Part shown: positions 53,392 through 62,507 of the stretch, one piece after another
Layout: each line of letters opens with the position of its first letter
Position numbering within the stretch: position 1 is the stretch's first letter
From: Pannonibacter tanglangensis
GTDB taxonomy: Bacteria; Pseudomonadota; Alphaproteobacteria; Rhizobiales; Stappiaceae
Direction: 5' to 3' (one strand)
NCBI RefSeq assembly: GCF_009915685.1
Contig: NZ_JAABLP010000001.1
Length of the DNA: 64,000 nt
Made by a program: the position numbers and the translations under genes
The notes under the pieces: model-generated
What the model was told of the DNA's origin: nothing
The model's database searches: none
The model's input: only the letters and a program-made list of their open reading frames with translations

Positions 53392-56196
53392 TCAGGCTGC
53401 GGCGTGCTGCAGGGCGAGCAGCTCCTTGCCGCTCATCGGCCGGCCATAGAGATAGCCCTGGCCGATGTCGCAGCCGAGCCGGCGCACCGCCTCTTCCTGC
53501 GCCCGCGTCTCGATGCCCTCGGCAATCACCGTGATGTCGAAGCCGCGGGCCAGCTCCACGACGCTGCGCACGATCGCCGCGCTGCCCCGGTCCTCGTGGA
53601 CATGCTCGACGAAGGACCGGTCGATCTTGATCTTGGAGAAGGGAAACCTCGGAATGTAGCCGAGGGAGGAATAGCCGGAGCCGAAGTCGTCGAGCGCCAG
53701 ACCGCAGCCGAGGCCCCGCAGATGCGAGATGCTGGCGGCGACCTGATCGGCCTGGCCGAGGAACAGGGATTCCACCAGTTCCAGATCCAGCTGGGCCGGC
53801 GGCAGGCCGGAGCCGCGCAGCGCCGCCTCGACGGCCTCGATCACCGAGCCCCGCTCGACCTGGATCGGCGACACGTTGACGGCCAGCCGCAGCGGCAGGT
53901 TCCAGCCCCGGACGGTGCGGCACGCCTCGCTGAGGGCAAAGGCGCCCAGCGGCTCGATCAGGCCGCTTTCCTCCGCGATCGGGATGAATTCTGCCGGAGA
54001 CACCGGCCCAAGCTCGGGATGCTGCCAGCGCAACAGCGCCTCGACGCCGATGATCTGGCCCGACTGCAGGTGCACCTGCGGCTGGTAGACCACGTGGAAC
54101 TGGCCCTGGCGGACACCTTCCTCCAGGTCGATCTCCAGCAGGCGCCGCCGGGTCAGCGCGCGCAGCATCGCCTGGTCGAACTGGCGGGTCGTGCCGGGTC
54201 CGGCCTTGCGCGCCCAGGACAGGGCCGTGCCGGCCTGACGCAGCAGCGCAGCCGCATCGGGCTTGTCCGCCGGGGCCAGCGTCGCCAGACCGAAACAGGC
54301 GCTGATGTGCAGCCGGTGACCGTCCAGCACCAGTTCCTGCGAGATGCGGCCGAGCACCTCGGCGCAGAAGTCTGCCGGTGCGACGCCCGGCGGGAAGCCG
54401 GCCAGCGCCAGCTGCCGGTCACCGACACTGGCGACGAACTCGCAGCCCAGCTGGCGCAGCTCGCGCGCCACCGCCGCGCGGACCTTGTCCGCCCAGCTCA
54501 GGCCGAGCGAGGCGGCGATGATGTCGATGCGCTCCAGCCCCGCGACGAGAAGATGATAGTCGCCGCCCCTGGGCTCCCCGCGCTCGAGCCGCTTCTGCAG
54601 CGCCTCCTCGAAGGCACGGCGGTCCAGCAGGTCGGTGATCGGATCATGGGCAGCCAGATAGGCGAAGGCCTCTTCCGCCTTCCGCTTGTCGGTGATGTCG
54701 CGGCAGGTCAGGCAGGCGACCGCGTCCGGGTCATCGCCGTCCTCGCCGGCCAGAACCGAGGCGGTGATGGCGTATTCGATCAGGCGGGCATCGCGGCCGG
54801 CGCCCCCTGAGGGATCCTCGGGGGTGATGACGATCTCGTGCAGGCAGGCCGTTGCGTCGCTGTCGGCCGATCTGGCCAGCGCGGTCTCCAGCATGGCCAC
54901 GACGGCCGGCGGCAGGACTGCCCTCGCCATCGTGCCGCTGCGGATCGGGGCATGCCAGATCGCCTCGGCGCTGCGGCTGGCGGCACGGATCACCCCGCGC
55001 GCGTCGATGACGATCACCCCGTCGAAACTGTCGGCAAAGACCTTGTCGAGCACCAGCAGATCCCGGGCGCGCTGACGGCGCAGGAGGCGCACGAGCAGCT
55101 GGCGCACGCCGATCTCGCGCAGGAGCGCCGCCAGCGACAGGAGGATCAGCGCCACCTGCGCCGGAACCGTGTCGAGACTGACCGGCACCAGCGCCTGCAC
55201 GCCGAGGGCACCCAGCTCCAGTCCGACCGAGAGGACGGCAAAGAGGACAAGCCGTCCGCGCCAGCCGGTGAGGCCGGACAGGGTCGCCGCCATCCCGGCA
55301 GCCAGCACGACCGCCAGAAGGACATAGCCGTAGCCTCCGGTCATCGGCCGTCCGGACAGGAGCGTTTCCGTTGCCAGGATCTGCAGCAGGGCACCGGGAA
55401 GGACGCCATGCAGCGGCACGTTGAAGAAGTCGCGCAGCTCCTGCGCGCTCGCCCCGATGACGACCTTGCGCCCGGCAAGGAGGGAGACATCGACCCGCCC
55501 CGCCAGAAGATCGGCCACCGAAACGCGCGGAATGCTGGCCGGGGCAATGCTGTAGTCGATGCCGAAGGCCTGCCGCACCGGGCCGTCCGCCCCGGCCGCC
55601 ATGGCCGACAGCGACAGGATCGCCTCCCCCTCGACCTCATCGGCAAACAGCGCCGCCCGGATGCGGCCGTCGCCGTCAACAGGCAGGCTGACCGTCACGG
55701 GCCAGGCGTGGGCCAGGAACCGGGGCTGCGGCTTGTTGACGAGGTCGCCCGCGTCAGGCCGGGCGGGATCGGCGGGCTGGCGGAACACCGCCAGATGCAC
55801 CATGCCTTCCGCGCGGGCGAGAGCCTCCGCAAAGCGGGCGTCCTCGGCTTCCGTGGAGCGGCTGCTGAAATCGATGTCGAAGAAGATCTCGCCGGCACCA
55901 GCCTCACGCAGGCGATCGACCAGCGCCCCATGGACACTGCGCGGCCAGGGCCAGACCCCGACCTGTTGCAGGCTGGCCGCGTCGATGTCGGCATAGACCA
56001 CGCTGCCCGACGCGTCGCGGTCCAGCAGGGCAAAGCGCACCTCCTGCAGGGCCCGTTCGAGCGGCTGCAACCAGCCCGGCGTGTGCAGGCCGATCACGAT
56101 CGCGGCCGTGACGGCAGCCGCTATCGCACAGCTGACGGATGCTGCCTGCACCGCCTTGAGAGCGGTGCGCCGGATCGCCTTCAAGCCAACCGCCAT
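53392..56196 (-). CDS. CHASE2-PAS-GGDEF-EAL protein (c-di-GMP phosphodiesterase candidate)
   Basis: A 934-residue membrane signalling protein. After a first membrane helix (SCAIAAAVTAAIVIGL) a periplasmic CHASE2 domain spans about 45-280, followed by three helices (about 285-360), a PAS-like domain (about 375-500) and a GGDEF domain (about 510-665). The GGDEF active-site signature is replaced by SVGDRQLALAGF, so cyclase activity is unlikely. The EAL domain (about 670-930) keeps VEALLRW, the metal/catalytic residues in LALDDFGSGYSSLGY, KIKIDRSFV and IAEGIETRAQEE, so phosphodiesterase activity is plausible. It follows the FecR-type gene by 35 bp and is probably co-transcribed with it. Confidence 0.9.
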   Translation of the reverse strand: MAVGLKAIRRTALKAVQAASVSCAIAAAVTAAIVIGLHTPGWLQPLERALQEVRFALLDRDASGSVVYADIDAASLQQVGVWPWPRSVHGALVDRLREAGAGEIFFDIDFSSRSTEAEDARFAEALARAEGMVHLAVFRQPADPARPDAGDLVNKPQPRFLAHAWPVTVSLPVDGDGRIRAALFADEVEGEAILSLSAMAAGADGPVRQAFGIDYSIAPASIPRVSVADLLAGRVDVSLLAGRKVVIGASAQELRDFFNVPLHGVLPGALLQILATETLLSGRPMTGGYGYVLLAVVLAAGMAATLSGLTGWRGRLVLFAVLSVGLELGALGVQALVPVSLDTVPAQVALILLSLAALLREIGVRQLLVRLLRRQRARDLLVLDKVFADSFDGVIVIDARGVIRAASRSAEAIWHAPIRSGTMARAVLPPAVVAMLETALARSADSDATACLHEIVITPEDPSGGAGRDARLIEYAITASVLAGEDGDDPDAVACLTCRDITDKRKAEEAFAYLAAHDPITDLLDRRAFEEALQKRLERGEPRGGDYHLLVAGLERIDIIAASLGLSWADKVRAAVARELRQLGCEFVASVGDRQLALAGFPPGVAPADFCAEVLGRISQELVLDGHRLHISACFGLATLAPADKPDAAALLRQAGTALSWARKAGPGTTRQFDQAMLRALTRRRLLEIDLEEGVRQGQFHVVYQPQVHLQSGQIIGVEALLRWQHPELGPVSPAEFIPIAEESGLIEPLGAFALSEACRTVRGWNLPLRLAVNVSPIQVERGSVIEAVEAALRGSGLPPAQLDLELVESLFLGQADQVAASISHLRGLGCGLALDDFGSGYSSLGYIPRFPFSKIKIDRSFVEHVHEDRGSAAIVRSVVELARGFDITVIAEGIETRAQEEAVRRLGCDIGQGYLYGRPMSGKELLALQHAAA

Positions 56197-56231
56197 TCTG
56201 CCCCCGCTCCGGTCAAAGGCTGGTCCAACCG

Positions 56232-57569
56232 TCAGGACCGGTCATTGCCGTTGCCATTGCCACCGGAGTTGCCGTTGCCGTTGCCGCCGGAATTGCCGTT
56301 GCCGTTGCCGCCGGAGTTGCCGTTGCCATTGCCACCGGAGTTGCCGTTGCCGTTGCCACCGGAATTGCCGTTGCCATTGCCACCGGAGTTGCCGTTGCCG
56401 TTGCCACCGGAATTGCCGTTGCCATTGCCGCCGGAATTGCCGTTGCCGTTGCCGCCGGAGTTGCCGTTGCCGTTGCCACCGGAGTTGCCGTTGCCGTTGC
56501 CACCGGAATTGCCGTTGCCATTGCCACCGGAATTGCCGTTACCGTTGCCGCCGGAATTGCCGTTGCCATTGCCGCCGGAGTTGCCGTTGCCGTTGCCGCC
56601 GGAGTTGCCGTTGCCGTTGCCGCCGGAATTGCCGTTGCCGTTGCCACCGGAGTTGCCGTTGCCATTGCCGCCGGAGTTGCCGTTGCCATTGCCGCCGGAA
56701 TTGCCGTTGCCGTTGCCACCGGAGTTGCCGTTGCCGCCGGAATTGTCAGGTGTCGACCCGCTGTCCGTGCCTGATCCGGGGCGCGAGGTGGTGTCGGAGG
56801 CTCTGGTGTCGGCGGCGGGGGCGCTGCTGCTGCTGCTGCCCTGCACGGTCGGGTTCAGGGAAGAGGCAGGGGCGCGGCCGGTCTCGACGGTCGGCGTGCT
56901 GCCGCTCCCGGCCACGGACAGACCCACCCCGTCCGTGGTGCTGGCGCTCTGTCCAGGGCCAACCTGAGACCGCTCGCCGGTGTCCATGTCGACAACCTGC
57001 ACCAGCCCCCGGTCGACCCGCACTTCCGCCGCGCCGCGCCGCACCGAGACGTCAAAGCGGGTTCCCTTGACGACGGCCGCGAGATAGGGCGTCTCGACCG
57101 TGAAATGCGGCTGCCCGCGTTTCTGGACGTCAACCGTGACCGTCCCGTCGCGCTGCAGCAGCGTCGTCGTGCGGTCCGTCGACTTCAGGCTCGAAATGGC
57201 GATGGTCGTGTTGGGCGCGACCAGCACGGTCTCCCCGGCGCGGGCCAGCACGGCCTTGGCACCCCCGCGCGTAGCCAGCGTCACGCCGCGCGGCAACGGC
57301 ATGCCCGGCCGCGCCGCCACCGGCGCAGCCCCGGGGGCCAGCAGGTAGACCTTGCCGCTGGTCCGCTGGATGATCCAGTCGGACGCCTGCGCAATGCCGG
57401 GGACGGTCAGGAGCGGAAGTGCCAGGCAGAGAGCCAGACACAGGGCTCGGCCGCGGCTGGGGACACGGTGCCCCCCTCTGGGCCTGCCCTCATCAGGACG
57501 AAACGGCGCGACGCCCTCGGAAGGATCCGCTGGAGTAGCTTGTGCCCACATTGTTCCCAGTCCCGACAT
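56232..57569 (-). CDS. FecR-domain protein with long Gly/Asn octapeptide repeat tail
   Basis: A 445-residue exported protein. The N-terminus has a signal peptide after a long charged lead (ALCLALCLALPLLTVPGIAQA). Residues about 65-195 are a FecR domain (WIIQRTSGKVYLLAPGA, AISSLKSTDRTTTLLQRDGT, TVETPYLAAVVKGTRFDVSV), then a Ser/Thr/Pro-rich linker. From about residue 275 it consists of some 20 copies of the octapeptide GGNGNGNS. The tail is probably disordered, and being encoded by near-identical 24-bp units it is prone to copy-number change. FecR domains often pair with CHASE2 proteins, as here with the next gene. ATG 57569 is used; its upstream binding site is weak. Confidence 0.88.
   Translation of the reverse strand: MSGLGTMWAQATPADPSEGVAPFRPDEGRPRGGHRVPSRGRALCLALCLALPLLTVPGIAQASDWIIQRTSGKVYLLAPGAAPVAARPGMPLPRGVTLATRGGAKAVLARAGETVLVAPNTTIAISSLKSTDRTTTLLQRDGTVTVDVQKRGQPHFTVETPYLAAVVKGTRFDVSVRRGAAEVRVDRGLVQVVDMDTGERSQVGPGQSASTTDGVGLSVAGSGSTPTVETGRAPASSLNPTVQGSSSSSAPAADTRASDTTSRPGSGTDSGSTPDNSGGNGNSGGNGNGNSGGNGNGNSGGNGNGNSGGNGNGNSGGNGNGNSGGNGNGNSGGNGNGNSGGNGNGNSGGNGNGNSGGNGNGNSGGNGNGNSGGNGNGNSGGNGNGNSGGNGNGNSGGNGNGNSGGNGNGNSGGNGNGNSGGNGNGNSGGNGNGNSGGNGNGNDRS
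56238..56745 (-). repeat. In-frame 24-bp tandem repeat array
   Basis: About 20 consecutive copies of a 24-bp unit (on the + strand CCACCGGAGTTGCCGTTGCC plus four bases), varying mainly at third codon positions. It encodes the GGNGNGNS tail and keeps reading frame throughout. It contains no spacers and is not CRISPR-like. Confidence 0.93.
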
Positions 57570-57682
57570 GATACTTTTCGGAACGATTGGAACATCCTGA
57601 CCTTAACCCGAGCTGAATCGGGATTGTAAATTTTCAGCAACCCGATACAGGCGCAACTTCCTCTGCGTCCGTTTCCGAGGCT

Positions 57683-58405
57683 TCACGACACCGGCAGCAT
57701 GAGGCGCGCCTCGACGGCGCGCAATACATCCGGCTCGTCGATGTTCATCTGCTGGACACCGCAGCTGAGGGCCCGCTCGAACACGGCCTCCTCCGCGCCG
57801 GCATAGAAGAGCTGGGTCACGAGACCGGCCGCATGGGCCTGGGCCACGCGCTCCGGTGTCACGTTGGTCTCGTTGAACTCGAGGATATGCGCGCCGGCGG
57901 CAACGGCCCGCTCGACGGAGCCCGTGTGCTGGAACAGCACCATGCGGCGCAGGTCCGGGACCCGCGCCCGCATCTGGGCCCGGATGCCCTCGTCGAAGGA
58001 GAAGGACCAGGCCCGGTCCAGCATCCCGCGCGCCGCCAGCATGTCGCGCACCCGCGCCGGATCGGCCGCCTTGATCTCGGCATAGGTTCCGATGCGGCCC
58101 TTGCAGGCATCGAGGAAAACGGACAGGCGGGGAATGCGTTCGCCGGCAAAGGCAGCGCCAAACCAGCTGCCGGCATCGAGGCCGTCGAGCTCGGCCGAGG
58201 TCATGTCGGCCACGCGGCCGCGCCCGTCCGTCGTCCGGTCCACCGTCTCGTCATGAATGACATAGAGGATGCCGTCGCGGCTGGTGCGGATGTCGAACTC
58301 GATCACATCGGCGCCGGCGGCAAGGGCGGCCTCCAGGGCGGCGAGCGTGTTTTCGGGCGCCTGTCGGGACAAGCCCCGATGGCAGATCAGTATGGCCTTC
58401 GTCAC
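57683..58405 (-). CDS. Glycerophosphodiester phosphodiesterase family protein
   Basis: A 240-residue GDPD TIM-barrel enzyme that hydrolyses glycerophosphodiesters to glycerol-3-phosphate and an alcohol. Catalytic residues are visible in ICHRGLSRQAPENTLAAL (His, Arg, Glu, Asn), VIEFDIRTSRDG (metal Glu and Asp) and YVIHDETVDRTTDGRG (His, Asp). Later come TYAEIKAADP and a terminal region ending MNIDEPDVLRAVEARLMLP. There is no signal peptide, so it is probably cytoplasmic. It lies 113 bp upstream of the FecR-type gene, on the opposite side of that gene's promoter, and is not clearly in an operon. Confidence 0.93.
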   Translation of the reverse strand: MTKAILICHRGLSRQAPENTLAALEAALAAGADVIEFDIRTSRDGILYVIHDETVDRTTDGRGRVADMTSAELDGLDAGSWFGAAFAGERIPRLSVFLDACKGRIGTYAEIKAADPARVRDMLAARGMLDRAWSFSFDEGIRAQMRARVPDLRRMVLFQHTGSVERAVAAGAHILEFNETNVTPERVAQAHAAGLVTQLFYAGAEEAVFERALSCGVQQMNIDEPDVLRAVEARLMLPVS

Positions 58406-58807
58406 ATGCGTGTCCTCTTGTGCCCGCAGCCGACCGACGTCCCGAGGGCCGACTGCGGCCGCGCCCCAGCCCGTTCTTCCTGCCTGACCCGCTTGATGGA
58501 TTGATGACAGGGCGGACGTTGCGCCCGGAAATCGATTGTGCGCCGCAACAGGTCCGGCTCACAAAGCCGCGATCCCGGCGTGATCGCCGGTCGCGGAGCC
58601 CCCAGCCCCACGCCGCGCCAGCTACGCAATTTCACAAGGATTTCCGCACTGTTGTACGTTGAATAGTAATCAGTGCCCCGAATGACGCCGCTGCGTCGTT
58701 CAATCCAAGTGAACAGTTCGTCAAATTGTGCCTTGCGCGAAATCAGCTACATGTTGAAGCGCAGGCATTCGCAATGCCATCCCGTTCTTCCCGTCCGGAG
58801 ACCTGAC
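58406..58807. other. Divergent region between the GDPD and YceI genes
   Basis: 402 bp. The part 58650-58760 is less GC-rich and probably carries the promoter of the YceI gene. GGAGACCTGAC just before 58808 is its ribosome binding site. No other gene or motif is seen. Confidence 0.5.
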
Positions 58808-59386
58808 ATGACCCGTTTCGCTGTTTCTGCTCTCGCGCTCGCGCTGTTCGCCACCCCGGTCCTCGCGGACCCGGTTGCCTACGAGTTCGACAAGAGCCAC
58901 TCCAACCTGTCCTTCACCTATGACCATCTCGGCTTCTCCACCACCGACGGCCGCTTCGGCGGCTGGGAGGCCAAGCTCCTCGTCGATGCCGACAAGCCGG
59001 AGAATTCCTCCATCGAGCTGACCATCGACACCACCACGCTCGACACCTTCTTTGCCGACCGTGACACCCACCTGAAGAGCGCCGACTTCTTCGATGTCGC
59101 CAAGTTCCCGCAGGCCACCTTCAAGAGCACCAAGGTCACCAAGACCGGCGAGAAGGAGCTGGAGATCGTCGGCGACCTGACCATCAAGGGCATCACCAAG
59201 CCGGCGACCCTGCAGGTGACCGTGACGGCCATGGGCGAGCATCCGATGGCCAAGAAGCCGGCGATCGGCTTTGCCGGCAAGACCACGATCAAGCGCTCCG
59301 ACTACGGCATGAACATGTATGTTCCCTATGTCGGGGATGAGGTGACCATCACCCTGCATGCCGAAACCCTCGCCGCGGCCCAGTAA
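58808..59386 (+). CDS. YceI family periplasmic lipid-binding protein (first copy)
   Basis: A 192-residue protein with a signal peptide (FAVSALALALFATPVLA) and a YceI lipocalin-like barrel: AYEFDKSHSNLSFTYDHLGF, LKSADFFDVAKFPQATFKST, LTIKGITKPATLQVTVTAMG, and RSDYGMNMYVPYVGDEVTIT. YceI proteins bind isoprenoid-type lipids in the periplasm and are commonly encoded beside cytochrome b561. ATG 58808 follows GGAGACCTGAC; the longer frame starting upstream adds no family sequence. It is followed by a cytochrome b561 gene after 69 bp. Confidence 0.93.
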   Translation: MTRFAVSALALALFATPVLADPVAYEFDKSHSNLSFTYDHLGFSTTDGRFGGWEAKLLVDADKPENSSIELTIDTTTLDTFFADRDTHLKSADFFDVAKFPQATFKSTKVTKTGEKELEIVGDLTIKGITKPATLQVTVTAMGEHPMAKKPAIGFAGKTTIKRSDYGMNMYVPYVGDEVTITLHAETLAAAQ

Positions 59387-59455
59387 GGGCCCCCGCGCGA
59401 ACCCGGGCCGGACGCCGCACCCCGCGCGCGTCCGGCCCCCATCGGGAGAGCCGCC

Positions 59456-60067
59456 ATGCTGCGCAACAGTTCCTCCGGCTACGGCTGGGTCGCGATTGCC
59501 TTCCACTGGACGATGGCGCTGATGATCATCGCCATGCTCGCCCTCGGGATGTACATGCACCGCCTGCCGCTGACCGATCCGGGCACCTTTGCCCTGTTCC
59601 AGCTGCACAAGTCGATCGGCTTCGTGATCCTGGGCCTCGCGATCTTCCGCCTCATCTGGCGCTTCGCCAACCCGAGCCCGGCGCTTCCGTCCGCCATGCC
59701 GGCCTGGGAAAAGGCGGCCGCCCATCTCGGCCACATCGGCCTCTATGCGCTGATCTTCGCCATTCCCCTCACCGGCTGGCTGATGGTCTCCGCATCCCCC
59801 TGGAACATCCCGACGCTGCTGTTCGGCGCCGTCAACGTGCCGCATCTTCCGGTTCCGGCGGCGCTCGGCACCAAGGCGGAGGCCGAGACCCTGTTCAAGG
59901 ACCTGCATGAACTCTTTGCCTGGCTGCTGATCCTGCTGCTGGTCGCCCATGTGGGCGCGGCGCTGAAGCATCACTTCCTGGCCCGCGACGGCGTCCTGGT
60001 GCGGATGCTGCGCCCCGCCTCCCGCACCGGCGCGCAAGACCGGCCCGATGCCGGCCAGCGCGTCTGA
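59456..60067 (+). CDS. Cytochrome b561
   Basis: A 203-residue di-heme membrane cytochrome of the prokaryotic b561 family. It has four helices: IAFHWTMALMIIAMLALGMY, FQLHKSIGFVILGLAIFRL with RLIWRFANP, HLGHIGLYALIFAIPLTGWL, and LHELFAWLLILLLVAHVGAA. The heme-ligand His residues sit in FHWTMA, LHKSIG, LHELFA and VAHVGAALKHH. It would pass electrons between the quinone pool and periplasmic partners. Being flanked by two YceI genes, it probably forms a unit with them. Confidence 0.93.
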   Translation: MLRNSSSGYGWVAIAFHWTMALMIIAMLALGMYMHRLPLTDPGTFALFQLHKSIGFVILGLAIFRLIWRFANPSPALPSAMPAWEKAAAHLGHIGLYALIFAIPLTGWLMVSASPWNIPTLLFGAVNVPHLPVPAALGTKAEAETLFKDLHELFAWLLILLLVAHVGAALKHHFLARDGVLVRMLRPASRTGAQDRPDAGQRV

Positions 60068-60103
60068 CCGCCCCATCTGACCCGATCCGAAAGGACCCCT
60101 CCC

Positions 60104-60655
60104 ATGCGCAGACTGTTTGCCACGGCGGCCCTTGCCCTGTCGCTTGCCGCCGGTGTTCCCGCCCTTGCCGCCGACTGGACCGTCGATCCGGCCCGCAGCT
60201 CCCTCGGCTTTGCCGTCGACCAGGGCGGACAGCCCGTCGAGGCCACGTTCCGGACCTGGACGGCGACGATCCGCTTCGATCCTGCCAACCTTGCCGAGGC
60301 CCGCATCGAGGCCACCATCGAGACCGGCGGCATCGTCACCGCCAACCCGCAGTTCGTCGAGATGATCCCGGGGGCCGACTGGCTCGCCGCCGCCACCTTC
60401 CCGACCGCCACCTTCACCTCGGGTGCCGTCACGGCGCTCGGCGGCAACGCCTACCGGATGGACGGCACGCTCACCCTGCGCGGCCAGGCCCAGCCGGTCG
60501 TGGTGGACTTCACGCTCGACATCACCGACGCCAGCGCCCGCGCCGTCGGCACGGCCAAGGTCAAGCGCACGGCCTTCGGCGTCGGGGCCAGCTTCCCGCC
60601 CAGCACCGTCGGCGACGATGTCACCATCAAGCTGGACCTGACGGCCAGCCGCTGA
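60104..60655 (+). CDS. YceI family periplasmic protein (second copy)
   Basis: A 183-residue YceI protein with a signal peptide (LFATAALALSLAAGVPALA). Barrel features are WTVDPARSSLGFAVDQGGQP, TIRFDPANLAEARIEATIET, DGTLTLRGQAQPVVVDFTLD and RTAFGVGASFPPSTVGDDVT. It differs enough from the copy at 58808-59386 that the pair is not a recent duplication. It follows the cytochrome gene by 36 bp and is closed by a terminator at 60688-60718. Confidence 0.93.
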   Translation: MRRLFATAALALSLAAGVPALAADWTVDPARSSLGFAVDQGGQPVEATFRTWTATIRFDPANLAEARIEATIETGGIVTANPQFVEMIPGADWLAAATFPTATFTSGAVTALGGNAYRMDGTLTLRGQAQPVVVDFTLDITDASARAVGTAKVKRTAFGVGASFPPSTVGDDVTIKLDLTASR

Positions 60656-60687
60656 CCGCGCGCCCTGTCCCCGCGACGAATTGGGAA

Positions 60688-60718
60688 GGCCGGACCCGCT
60701 TGGCGGGACCGGCCTTTT
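60688..60718 (+). terminator. Intrinsic terminator of the YceI-b561-YceI operon
   Basis: GGCCGG-A-CCCG pairs with CGGG-A-CCGGCC (a single A/A mismatch in an otherwise perfect stem), followed by TTTTT. It ends 72 bp before the fumarase start. Confidence 0.85.
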
Positions 60719-60789
60719 TGCCGTAAAGAAGCCCATCCCGTTTCGAGCCGTTCCGGTCACGAAGGACGGCCGCCAGGAAAGAGACCCCG

Positions 60790-62427
60790 ATGAACGCTCC
60801 TGTCACGCCCCCGGACTATCGTCACAGTGCCATGTTCCCGCTTGGCGAGGACAAGACGCCCTATCGCAAGCTGACGTCGGACCATGTCTCGACGGCCACC
60901 TTCAACGGCAAGGAAATGCTCGTGGTCGAGCGCGAGGGCCTGCGGCTTCTGGCCGAACAGGCCTTCATCGACATCAACCACTACCTGCGCCCCGGGCACC
61001 TCGCCCAGCTCAAGGCCATCCTCGATGACCCGGAGGCGACCGACAACGACAAGTTCGTGGCCTTCGACCTCCTGAAGAACGCGAGCATCTCGGCCGGCGG
61101 CGTGCTGCCCATGTGCCAGGACACCGGCACCGCCATCGTCATGGGCAAGAAGGGCCGCTGCGTCTGGACCGACGGCAGCGACGAGGAAGCGCTCGGGGAA
61201 GGCGCCCGCGATGCCTATTTCAAGCGCAACCTGCGCTACTCGCAGCTGGCGCCGATCTCCATGTTCGAGGAGAAGAACACCTCCAACAACATGCCGGCGC
61301 AGATCGAGCTCTATGCCGAGGGCGAGAACGCCTACAAGTTCCTGTTCATGGCCAAGGGCGGCGGGTCGGCCAACAAGACCTTCCTGTTCCAGGGCACGCC
61401 GTCCCTGCTGACCCACGACCGCATGATCGATTTCCTGAAGGAAAAGATCCTGACGCTCGGCACGGCCGCCTGCCCGCCGTATCACCTTGCCATCGTCATC
61501 GGCGGCACCTCGGCCGAGATGTGCCTGAAGGCGGTGAAGCTCGCCTCCGCCCGCTATCTCGACACCCTGCCGACGCAGGGCTCCGATCTCGGTCACGCCT
61601 TCCGCGATCTGGACATGGAAGCCGAGATCCACAAGCTGACCCAGGCGACCGGCGTCGGCGCCCAGTTCGGCGGCAAGTACTTCTGCCACGACGTCCGCGT
61701 CATCCGCCTGCCGCGGCACGGCGCGTCGCTGCCGATCGGCATCGGCGTCTCCTGCTCGGCCGACCGTCAGGCCCTGGGCAAGATCACCAGGGACGGCATC
61801 TTCCTCGAACAGCTGGAGATGCATCCGGAGACCTACATGCCGGAGGTGACCGACGACCACCTGTCGGACACCGTCGTCAAGGTCGACCTGACCCGGCCGA
61901 TGCCGGAGATCCTGGCCGAGCTGTCGCGCCACCCGATCAAGACCCGCCTGTCGCTGACCGGCCCGCTGATCGTCGCCCGCGATCTGGCCCATGCCAAGCT
62001 GCGCGAACGTCTTGAGGCCGGCGAGCCGCTGCCGGACTACTTCAAGAACCACCCGATCTATTACGCCGGCCCCGCCAAGACGCCAGAAGGCATGCCGTCC
62101 GGGTCCTTCGGTCCGACCACGGCCGGGCGCATGGATGCCTATGTCGACCAGTTCCAGGCCGCCGGCGGCTCCATGGTGATGCTGGCCAAGGGCAACCGCT
62201 CGCCGGCGGTGCGCCGCGCCTGCCAGGCCCATGGCGGCTTCTACCTCGGCTCCATCGGTGGCCCGGCTGCCCGTCTTGCCCAGGACTGCATCAAGAAGGT
62301 CGAGGTCGTCGCCTATCCGGAACTCGGCATGGAAGCGATCTGGAAGATCGAGGTCGAGGACTTCCCCGCCTTCATCGTCATCGACGACAAGGGCAACGAC
62401 TTCTTCAAGGAGCTCAACCTCGGTTGA
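60790..62427 (+). CDS. Class I fumarate hydratase ([4Fe-4S] type)
   Basis: A 545-residue iron-sulfur fumarase that interconverts fumarate and malate in the TCA cycle. Marks are LPMCQDTGTAIVMGKKG with the first cluster Cys, GGSANKTFLFQGTPSLLT, VIGGTSAEMCLKAVKLAS, KYFCHDVRVIRLPRHGAS, GVSCSADRQALGKITRDG, and a C-terminal FGPTTAGRMDAYVDQF with SPAVRRACQAHGGFYLGSIG. The fused alpha and beta domains give the usual length near 540. ATG 60790 follows GGAAAGAGACCCCG. It stands alone between two terminators. Confidence 0.95.
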   Translation: MNAPVTPPDYRHSAMFPLGEDKTPYRKLTSDHVSTATFNGKEMLVVEREGLRLLAEQAFIDINHYLRPGHLAQLKAILDDPEATDNDKFVAFDLLKNASISAGGVLPMCQDTGTAIVMGKKGRCVWTDGSDEEALGEGARDAYFKRNLRYSQLAPISMFEEKNTSNNMPAQIELYAEGENAYKFLFMAKGGGSANKTFLFQGTPSLLTHDRMIDFLKEKILTLGTAACPPYHLAIVIGGTSAEMCLKAVKLASARYLDTLPTQGSDLGHAFRDLDMEAEIHKLTQATGVGAQFGGKYFCHDVRVIRLPRHGASLPIGIGVSCSADRQALGKITRDGIFLEQLEMHPETYMPEVTDDHLSDTVVKVDLTRPMPEILAELSRHPIKTRLSLTGPLIVARDLAHAKLRERLEAGEPLPDYFKNHPIYYAGPAKTPEGMPSGSFGPTTAGRMDAYVDQFQAAGGSMVMLAKGNRSPAVRRACQAHGGFYLGSIGGPAARLAQDCIKKVEVVAYPELGMEAIWKIEVEDFPAFIVIDDKGNDFFKELNLG

Positions 62428-62469
62428 GGCCTCTGATCTTGTGAAACCATTGCCGTTAACCCCGGCAAG

Positions 62470-62507
62470 GGCCCCGGTCGAAGCACATCGACCGGGGCCT
62501 TTCGTTT
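62470..62507 (+). terminator. Intrinsic terminator of the fumarase gene
   Basis: A perfect 12-bp stem (GGCCCCGGTCGA and its inverse) with a 6-base loop, followed by TTTCGTTTT, 43 bp after the stop codon. Confidence 0.92.

Noticed and set aside
56238..56745. Regularly spaced 24-bp repeats suggestive of a CRISPR array
   Set aside because: There are no spacers; the units are contiguous, in frame with the FecR-domain protein and vary at wobble positions.
54838..56967. Long + strand frame encoding Leu-Pro-Pro-Glu-Leu-Pro repeats
   Set aside because: This is the reverse reading of the GGNGNGNS array and the CHASE2 gene, without a plausible start or homology.
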